Of a DNA stretch of 64,000 bases, positions 56,600-64,000 are shown one piece after another; within the stretch, counting starts at the first letter, position 1, and every line of letters starts with the position of its first letter. The notes under the pieces were generated by a model. The model searched no databases and was not told the origin of the DNA. It saw only the letters and a program-made list of their open reading frames with translations. The stretch covers positions 349,289,034 through 349,353,033 of the forward strand of contig OY282558.1 in assembly GCA_958295665.1 (NCBI GenBank). The letters are read 5' to 3'. Position numbers and translations under genes: made by a program. Source of the stretch: Tipula vernalis. Taxonomy: Eukaryota; Arthropoda; Insecta; Diptera; Tipulidae.

Positions 56600-59500
56600 C
56601 ACTGAGGAGAGGAGCTCCTAAAAATGTTCATCTGCTTAATGCTAGACGGGGATAAGTGCAGAGTAGACGGAGTACAGTTTCTTCCTCCTCTACATCTTCG
56701 CATGCTCACCTATGAGACAGTGTCCTGTAATAATCACCACGACCATGCTAAAATGGCGAGGCTGAAGTGTTAACAGCTGTCTAATTTTTGCTTGATCCAC
56801 TCTTGGTCAAATCTGCCTAGTTATAACACACGAGGTACTATTGAACCAACTATAGTTCGCTGCCCTCCTAGCTTCTTCCTGAAGCAAGAGTTTGAATGTA
56901 GCGAGTGAAATTCCAACATTTACCTTACTTTGTGAAGTGAGTCAATTTGTACCCTGCCGAGCGAGTTCATCTGCCTTTTCATTCCCCGCAACACTGAAGT
57001 GCCCTGGCATCCACGTTAAGTGGACTTTGAACTGATCTGCCATCTCGTTAAGAGATGAGAGACAGCTCTGAGCTAACTTCGACGTAAGGAAATGAGCTCG
57101 TAGCGTTTTAATAGCCTCAATTATCGCAATTAATTCAGCCTGAAAAATGCTGCAATAGTCGGTGAGGCGGAATGAGACGTTCACATTTAGTTTCTCACAG
57201 AAAACACCACAACCAACCCTACCATCCATTTTGGAACCATCCGTGAAGAACTTCAAAACTTCAGGGTTCAACATCTCTTCACTCAGCCAGTCCTCTCTGG
57301 AGGGATTATCAGTACGAAAGCTTTGCTCAAAAGATGATAATGGAATCAAGTAATCGGTGGTACCAGGTATATCTCTATTACACAAAATAGATGAGTGTCC
57401 TGTATTACTACAGGTCCACATAGAAATGGATTTGAGCCTTATGGCTATGCTCGTGGCCATTTGAGTGCCCAGAATATCTAAGGGTATGAGATGAAAAAAA
57501 CCTCCAATGCGTTAGTGGGTGTACTCCTGAATGTACCTCTAATACACAAGGTGGAAGTTCTCTCAATTTTCAGCCGCAACTTTTGATTAGTCATACTGTT
57601 TAAGGTTGGGCACCAAACAACAATCCCACATAAAAATATCGGCCAGTACACGATACGGTGTTCTAGACCCCATCGTTTTCCAATAGCATCTTTACAGGAG
57701 TATAGCGCTATAGTAGCTTTCTTTACCATTTCTAAAATATTAGGCTTCCAACTAAGAGGAACAACCTGAGAAAGTTTGTATTTCCTAGAGAAGAGGACCA
57801 CCTCAGTTTTAAGTGGATTGACATTTAGTCTACAACTGTTGGCCCAATTGGAAAAAAGACCAAGCGCGCTTTGCATGCGTTCTCTTAAGTTACAAGGATA
57901 CTTACCAAAATTCACCAATAGCAACGTCAACCGCATAAGCAACCACCCTAAAACCTTGCCCCTCCAGGTTCAGTAACAAGTCATTTATGACCAAGTTCTA
58001 AAGCAGGAGGGAAAAGACTCCACCTTGCGGTGTACCCACACCTACAAATCTGCTTATGGAGGATCCACCCATTAGCCTTCACGATCCTGCATCTTAACAT
58101 CTGATCTATCCAGCCAATGAGCGATTCATCCACGCCCAGACTCGAGAAAGCCCGAGTTATTGCCACCGGTTTAACGTTGCTAAAGGTATCTTTTATATCC
58201 AGAAAGGTTACCAAAGAGTATCCCTTAAATTCTAAGAATTTCTCAATCAGGAAGGACAAATCAGAGAGTGTAGAGCTGTTTCTACCGATCTCCCATTACA
58301 GTACGCATGTTGAGATTTCGACCACCTAGCCGGCTCAATAGAACCTCTAATGTGAGCTTTTGTCTTTCTATGAGAGCTTTTTCCCGCCTTAGTTGTAAAT
58401 ATTACGTTTATCTCACTACATTTCCTAGGAATGTGGCAAAGTTCCAGGCAGCCTCTGAAGACAATTTCCAGCCACGGTAGAGCCAATTCAATGGTTTGCT
58501 GAACATCCGCAGGAATAATGCCATCAGGCCCAGCTGACTTATATGGCTTAAAGCTGTTAATTGCTCACACTAAATCCCTCTTGCTTAGTATTCGACTTAC
58601 AACGCCTGAACCAGTAAAAGCATTGGGAATTTCAGGCGCCAGTTCCGAGCACTCTGGAAAGTGGATTATCAATAGTAACTCCAAAAATTCAGCACTAGTT
58701 ATAGTCCAAGAACCATTCGGTCAGTACATTGCGTAGCCTCGCAGCTTCGGAGGACTCCTGTATTTTACCACAGTAGAGCCTCCAGGCACTTATTTTCGCA
58801 CTTCTTGAAGTACCTAGAATCGTTCTGAAGGTATCTCAGTCGGTTTTCCTCCTGTTTCTAAACATAGCCCTATTTGTGGGTTCTGTAACTAGTTCGTACT
58901 GAAGATAGCAGTGATCAGAAAAGGAATGGTCATCAGACACTTTCCAATTCACCAAACTATCCTTAATAAAATCTGAGACAAGCGTTGTATCTAGCACCTC
59001 TTGTCGATTTATAGTTATAAAAGTGGGCTTACCACCAAAATTACATATTTGAAGGAAAGTACTAAGAATAAAATCAAGAAGTAGCTCACGTCTCTCGTTT
59101 GTACCCATACTTTTCCATATTGTTTGGTGTGAGTTCATATTACTGCCAAGGATGACTCCTAGTAAGGCTGAAGTAAGCCAGAGATTTAAACTACCAATCT
59201 CAATGGCAGACGCCACTATCTGAGTTGCTGTAATTAAACAGCATAAAACCGTTTAGATTAGTTTTAGCGAGAATGCACGAACGAATCTTACTTTCCATCT
59301 TGGCAAACATCACTTTATACTTTGGTGCTCTGAGTCCCATAACCCGGTCTCCAATGACCCATGGTTCTTGCATCAGGACAACATCAACTGTGTAGTATGA
59401 TGCTGGTCTAGACCTTGCATCTGTAGTTATATGCTTCATGGGTTATGCTAGTACTACACGTCATATAACTACAGATGCAGGGAAACCATCTTTAATTTAG

Positions 59501-59625
59501 AATAAAAATACTTGTCATGATAAACACATGTCTCGTGTGTGTATTATAATACTACAAACTCCATCAGCTTCAATTTTGAGCAGCCGAGGCTGCCTTGCAG
59601 TGGTTTAAATTCAGCAACAATCTAC
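56600..59625 (-). pseudogene. LINE ORF2: endonuclease, reverse transcriptase, RNase H, zinc tail
   Basis: Start region: NLNHCKAASAAQN (59615), the usual N-terminus. Endonuclease: DVVLMQEPWVIGD (59375), LGVILGSNMNSHQTIW (59160), PTFITINRQEVLDTTLVSDF (59030) and FSDHCYLQYEL (58910). RT: HAYCNGRSVETALHSL (58300), LVTFLDIKDTFSNV (58200), then NLVINDLLLNLEGQ and VVAYAVDVAIG (57950-57925), where the YADD catalytic box has become YAVD. NPLKTEVVLFSRKYK follows (57800). RNase H: LKFFTDGSKMDGRVG (57250), FQAELIAIIEAIKTL (57130) and GNEKADELARQG (56960), with all acidic residues kept. The C-terminal CEDVEEEETVLRLLC (about 56700) has lost some cysteines. Frameshifts near 59500, 58830, 58490, 58020 and 57470. 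Inactive. Confidence 0.9.
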
Positions 59626-59659
59626 ACCATCGCCTCCATCACCGTCGTGTCGGAATTCC

Positions 59660-60060
59660 CCGCCCAAAGGCGAGTTTGCCACCAAGTCCTCCTGGAGTCC
59701 ACATGTCCACAATGTCCTTCTAAATTAGTGCTGTTTATGAACCAGACCTATAGGTCAACACTACCCCAGCAGTTGTTGTAATAAAGACCTGGCTTTCAGT
59801 GCGGGGCTTAGAAGCCGATGTCCCTCCAGCTGTAGTTTCCGGGTATTTAAGAGTCCCGCCGGTCTCTATCTTTCTATATAGATCTTTCATAAGAATCCCA
59901 CGAGTAGCGGAGGAAATAACATATCCATCTGTGCAGAGATCCGCGACACCCAGAAAAGGCTACGTAGTCCGGGGGACGCTAAGTATCCGGACACACCGTT
60001 AGAGACTGAGTTAGTTTTTAGACTGGGCCCAGCCAGGTTGGTTCTCAGCATGGTATGATT
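59660..60060 (-). pseudogene. LINE ORF1 (gag-like) remnant
   Basis: Minus-strand sequence upstream of ORF2 is GC-richer and reads GVADLCTDGYVISSATRGIL with MKDLYRKIETGGTLKYPE (about 59930-59830), then EGHCGHVDSRRTWWQTRLWA (about 59720-59660), which looks like a broken zinc-knuckle region (GHC.H..C). This is the position where R1/I-type gag proteins carry CCHC knuckles. Assignment is by order and style. Confidence 0.5.
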
Positions 60061-60242
60061 GACACCTTAACCCAGCTTATTTAGCCTAAACCATCCAGTC
60101 AAAGACACGGATGAGTTAGTTGCAAGGTAGTCACCGGGAACGTAACACGAATACCTGTAGAAGCTGCAAGATACGGAGCTGATTACTAGTATCAACTTGA
60201 TTCCCTCAGACAGCTTCACACCTAGACCACCAATATTTTCCA

Positions 60243-60487
60243 TGTTACATTTATTGATATTCCAAAGTATTAGCAGAGCGTAGTTGATGGTGGATACAGA
60301 TAACAGATAATTAGATTAAACACGATTTATATTTATATTTATACACGTAGTTAATACAAAAGGTTAACGAGAAAGAGGAAATTACGTAATAATATAAATG
60401 TCAATGAGCCATACGGGCTCGTTCGCAAATCGACCGAAGGGCACGTTCATATTTATAATAATTACTACATATATAGTATGTCCAATA
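60243..60487 (-). repeat. Probable 3' LTR of the copia element
   Basis: On the minus strand, a purine tract AATTAAGGAGGAG (60500-60488) is followed by TATTGGACATAC and ends AATAAATGTAACA. The size (245 bp), polypurine tract and polyadenylation signal fit a copia LTR; the canonical TG start appears mutated to TA. The second LTR is not in view because the 5' part is missing. Confidence 0.6.
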
Positions 60488-60619
60488 CTCCTCCTTAATT
60501 CACATAAAATAAAAATATTATAATAATTCAAACTACTCTAACTTTTACTTTACATAAGCTCAAATTAATTTGAAGAAGAAATATGGATTAAAATTTATAG
60601 TTTAAAGAAAACTATTGAT

Positions 60620-62230
60620 TGTGCAGTTCTCCTCCTTAATCCATACTGTTTTCAATTAAACCAAATTTAGATGTTAAATTTGGAAATGGCTTAGTTAACA
60701 AATCTGTAATATTATTTTCGCTTGAACAATATTCAATTACAAGAGTACCATTCTCAATATTGTCTTTTATGTGGTGTGCCTTAATATCAATGTGTTTCGT
60801 CCGCATATGTTGAATTTTTCCTCATGAACCATATGGATGCAACTTTGATTGTCCTCTTATATTATAGTTGGTTCTTTTATTTGTAAATAAAAATCGTCGA
60901 GAATATTTTGAAGCCATATGCATTCTTTTGAAACTTCTGCAAGGGCGATAAATTCAGCTTCCATAGATGATTGTGCTACAAGTCTGTTTTCTACATGACC
61001 AACTTATCGGACCACCAAGAATAGAAACAGCCCCTATGTTCGATTTTCTGGTTTGACGATCTTCACCCCAATCTGCGTCTGAGAAACCAATCAGTTTTTC
61101 ATTTTCGTTTGAAAAACCAAGTTGTAATTTGACTGCTGCTGTTGTTGCTAAATACTTTATGACTCTATTTGGCGGAACACGTTTTGATGTTCGAGTCGAT
61201 TGTTGATGTGAAATGTCATTCCTAATATTTTCACTTGTTTCGCTAGAGTTATCAATAACTGGTTCATTTATACTATCAGCTGGCTGATTTAATTCTTCCT
61301 CATCAGAATTAATTGGGATAATGTCACTTTATTCATCTGATAGTATTTCATTTTCAACTGCCAATTTTTTATTGGACTGTTCTTGAGTAGTTTTCTTTAT
61401 ATCAGCATTTGGAATTTGAACATCATTGTAGAATTTCACGCCTCTTGATATGATAACTTTGCGTTGTTCGGGAGTAAAACTTTATATTATTCCACAATTC
61501 AAACGGTGTACGATTTAGATGTTTCCATAGTAATAGATTTTGCAAGAAATTAACTGTGACAAGTGCCTCGCCCCAATATTCATTTTGCATATCTGCATAA
61601 AACAGTAAGCATCTTGTCATCTCGATCAGTGTTCTATTTTTTCTTTCAGCAACTCCTTTTGTTGTAGTGTGTAGGGTGATGTGCATTAACTCTGTATACC
61701 ATGTGATTTAAGAAAATTTTTAAATTCCCTTCCCATATATTCTCCTCCACGATCCGTTCTAATAATTTTAATCGTTTTATTGAATAAATTACGAGTAAGC
61801 TCATAATAGTGTTTGAATTTCTCGAACTTTTGTGATTTTTCCGTAAGTAAATAAACCGTAGTGTAACGGCTGAAATCATCAATAAAATTAAGGACATACT
61901 TTTTACCACTAGGAGTTTTCGCTTGCGGTTCACATAAATCACTATGCACTAAATCCAAAACAGCGGATGTTTTACTATATGATTCTTTTGGAAAACTCAT
62001 ACGCGTCGTTTTTACTTTTATGCAAATTTTACAATTTGTTTTAAATTCACATTTGATTTTACACTTCGCCACTTTATAACCATCAATTAATTCACTAGAT
62101 GATAAATTTTTCACTACTTTAATGTCTCTATGACCCAAAATTCAATGCCAATGATGGATGCATTTATTTGATTCATTTTGAATGGAATTCACAAGTTGTT
62201 GTTGAACTTCAGAAACATTGGGTTGTCTTT
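60620..62230 (-). pseudogene. Ty1/copia polyprotein relic lacking most of the reverse transcriptase
   Basis: Minus strand, in order: a gag-pre-integrase motif (WH then ILGHRDIKVVKNL, about 62150) and a zinc-like CKIKCEFKTNCKIC (62070). The integrase core follows: LDLVHSDLCEP with the first Asp (61960), FIDDFSRYTTVYLLT, IIRTDRGGEYMGREF with the second Asp (61760), and GVAERKNRTLIEMTR with the Glu (61650). Then WGEALVTVNFLQN (61560). After about 61430 the frame breaks. From 61140 the RNase H domain appears (LIGFSDADWGEDRQ, GGPISWSCRKQ, 61090-61000). The RT domain that should lie between (about 750 nt normally) is represented by only some 250 nt without recognisable motifs. Frameshifts and stops throughout; dead copy. 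Confidence 0.85.
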
Positions 62231-62239
62231 GTAAGCATT

Positions 62240-63834
62240 AATGGCAAACCCTAAATAAATATCACACAAACTGATTTCGAATTATGTGATAAATTTAATT
62301 AACTACAACCCGAAACATAAAATCAAATTAAGGAATCAGAAGTAGTATTATGTACCGCTAATGTACCGCTAAATTATTTAAATTTACTCAACTGTAAAAA
62401 AGTTTGGGTTAAAATGGTTGCAAATCTTTAGATTTTTTGTATGAATAAAATTCTAAGTACAATATTTTTCTGAAATATTGAGTAACTAAGTTCTAACTGA
62501 AATTTTTTATGTAGATAGAACTCCATTTTATAAATTACAGTATAAATTTCGTTGACTTTTACCTTTGTTCCGTAAATATTTCGTAAACGGAGGGAGGTAG
62601 GGTAATTTAATTGTGCGCAATCGAAAGTTGTATGTTGGTTACAACCTTTTTAATCTAGGATCGCAATTTAAATGTATAAAAGTATTTTATGTTATTTCCT
62701 TTGGGAGAGAAGAAAATTATATGCATATCTATGTAGTTCCTTTTTGTTTATATTTAGCAGTTTCTCTTTGGTCCCAAAAGAACTCAATATTAGTTAATTA
62801 GTATCTTTTTAAAATGTCCTTTCTTTGGAAAATGAAAAGTTGGAAATCCTACTTCAAATGCACATTTTGCAATGTGCTTAAAACAAAAACGGGTCTTTAG
62901 CCATACGTCCTCGGTTTGCCTAATGCGTAAGGTAGTAAAAGGCGAACTGCGAAAAAGTTGGGAGTACATTGAGCCCCAGAAAAAATTGCAGAGACAGAAA
63001 CAAACAAACAAATAAACTCAAAGAAAACTGAGCATGTTTTATAGGGCAAAAACGTTGAAATTAATTTTTTAGAGCAAGAGGTTATGTGGCTGATAGAAAC
63101 ATTTTATTTTTACGATAATTAATTTATTAATATATTTTAATATTATTTTCTTAATTATAGCTATAATATTGATCAATTGAAATAAAATTTAAGTGTTTTT
63201 TGTTCAGTTTTAGTGTGCCTATCCCTAACACACAAGTGTTTTTAATCGGTTGGACTAATTGAAAAATCGCCCCATTATTCGAAATAAACCCAAAATAATT
63301 CCAATTAAATTTTGGTCAACAAAATATGCTTAGTATTAAAACAAGCCATTTAAGCACGTTTGGAACAAAAAAATATTTTTTCAACCGTCACCAACTATCA
63401 ATTTGAACAACTTCTAGTACTTTTTTGAACTTAGATATTCATAAAATCCACTGTACTGCAATTAACCATAAAAAATAAAAATATTGACATTTGCAAATAT
63501 CATAAGGTTGACATTACATTGTTTTCATTTTTTTAGCTTGCTCCAACGTAGACACAAAATTTCAAAAAAAAAAAAAAAAAATATTTAATTATTTGATAAT
63601 TCTAAATTATAATTTAAAATTTGGAAAACTAGTGATAAAATTTGTAATAGTGCTAGTGCATATTATAAAAAAACATTTAAAGGATAAGTTTTGATTTATA
63701 TGATTTTGACAGTAAATTCAGCTTTTGTGTTTGATTTTTGAACAAATTCTTTGACCCAACAAAAAATTTTAAGTACAACAATTTAATTATGATAAGATAT
63801 TGATATCTAACAAATTTAATTATATAAAATAAAA
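62240..63834. other. AT-rich intergenic DNA upstream of the VPS13B-like gene
   Basis: No supported gene. The last few hundred bases should contain the promoter and 5' UTR of the gene starting at 63835, but no TATA box or initiator can be singled out in such AT-rich sequence. Poly-A run at 63568-63582. Confidence 0.5.
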
Positions 63835-64000
63835 ATGTTTCGAATCGAATCATACATTACACCGATTATAATAAAAAATTTAGAAAAATATGTTAAAAAT
63901 ATTCGGCCACAGGAATTGCAATTGTCGTTGTGGGGCGGTGAAGTTGCATTCCAAAACCTGGATTTACGACTTGATGTCCTCGAGGAGGAGTTAAATTTAC
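63835..64000 (+). CDS. Vps13B: VPS13B-like protein, first coding exon (continues beyond window)
   Basis: VPS13-family proteins are very long bridge-like lipid-transfer proteins at membrane contact sites; VPS13B acts mainly at the Golgi. The frame begins ATG at 63835 (AAAAATG context) and is open to the window edge, 55 codons. The N-terminal chorein segment is recognisable: SYITPIIIKNLEKYVKNI, PQELQLSLWGGEVAFQNLDL and RLDVLEEELNL. The SLWGGxVxxxxLxLxLDVLExEL pattern separates the VPS13B branch from VPS13A/C/D, whose N-termini start with a different VFE/LNxxLG style. The start is the first ATG in frame, and the family pattern begins a few residues after it. The rest of the gene is outside the window. 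Confidence 0.9.
   Translation, partial: MFRIESYITPIIIKNLEKYVKNIRPQELQLSLWGGEVAFQNLDLRLDVLEEELNL

Larger units (their letters stand above)
56431..60060 (-). mobile_element. Long I/R1-type LINE copy with CCTAA-repeat 3' tail
   Basis: On the minus strand the element runs from gag-like remnants (about 60060) through endonuclease, reverse transcriptase and RNase H to a 3' tail of CCTAACCTAACCTAAC (56431-56450). It is the same family as 27136-27848: the 3' UTR block (GTCCGTAGCAATACCA on the plus strand) and C-terminal protein match. Target duplications were not found for this copy. Confidence 0.85.

Noticed and set aside
1..64000. tRNA, rRNA or other structured RNA genes
   Set aside because: I looked for the GGTTCRANYCC box-B pattern with paired arms and for conserved rRNA blocks and found none that could be supported by eye; a covariance-model scan would be decisive.

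Overview
This is AT-rich eukaryotic DNA, almost certainly from an insect. The recognisable host genes have short introns (60-177 nt) with GT..AG borders, and the mobile elements (mariner, piggyBac, P, pogo, copia, Jockey and I/R1-type LINEs) are typical of insect genomes. Short introns plus a P-like element lean towards Diptera, but I cannot name a species from the sequence.

Host genes are few. A complete six-exon cystinosin gene (lysosomal cystine exporter) lies on the minus strand at 33700-35299. The first coding exon of a VPS13B-like lipid-transfer protein begins at 63835 and runs off the right edge. Three or four isolated exon-like pieces with plausible splice sites (25081-25189 +, 28119-28340 -, 28536-28577 +, 38425-38652 -) may belong to further genes that I cannot identify.

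The rest is a layered mobile-element graveyard. Left to right: a Tc1-like relic with long inverted ends (about 20-2300); a mariner deletion derivative (2368-3265); two copies of a PIF/Harbinger-bearing repeat (5839-7515 and 17680-19640), the second carrying a 158-bp MITE; a 3.2-kb piggyBac-like element with TTAA borders (8962-12135); a P-like transposase gene (12361-17400) split by a 3.56-kb FLYWCH-Mutator element (13095-16655); a Jockey-type gag fragment; several large inverted repeats (21845-22322, 24015-24503); a hAT relic (25565-26902); a 5'-truncated LINE with a 12-bp target duplication (27136-27848); an RTE-like LINE (28660-30440); and a Tc1 fragment.

Right of cystinosin: a gag relic split by a small MITE (36606-37384); another LINE relic; a roughly 6-kb non-coding insertion flanked by perfect 26-bp direct repeats and ending in an (ATCA)n tail (41147-47158); a compact hairpin (47543-47664); a Jockey relic; a full-length pogo element with TA borders and a C-terminal PHD-like finger (49411-53387), itself containing a satellite array and a hAT MITE; a long I/R1-type LINE (56431-60060); and a copia element lacking most of its reverse transcriptase (60243-62230).

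No intact transposase or polymerase was found; the closest is the Mutator transposase, with one frameshift. The most unusual object is the 6-kb non-coding retroposon-like insertion, whose 3' end and internal copies share a conserved stem-loop. Next are the nested events whose target duplications and restored reading frames can be read directly (Mutator in P, MITE in Harbinger repeat, hAT MITE in pogo).
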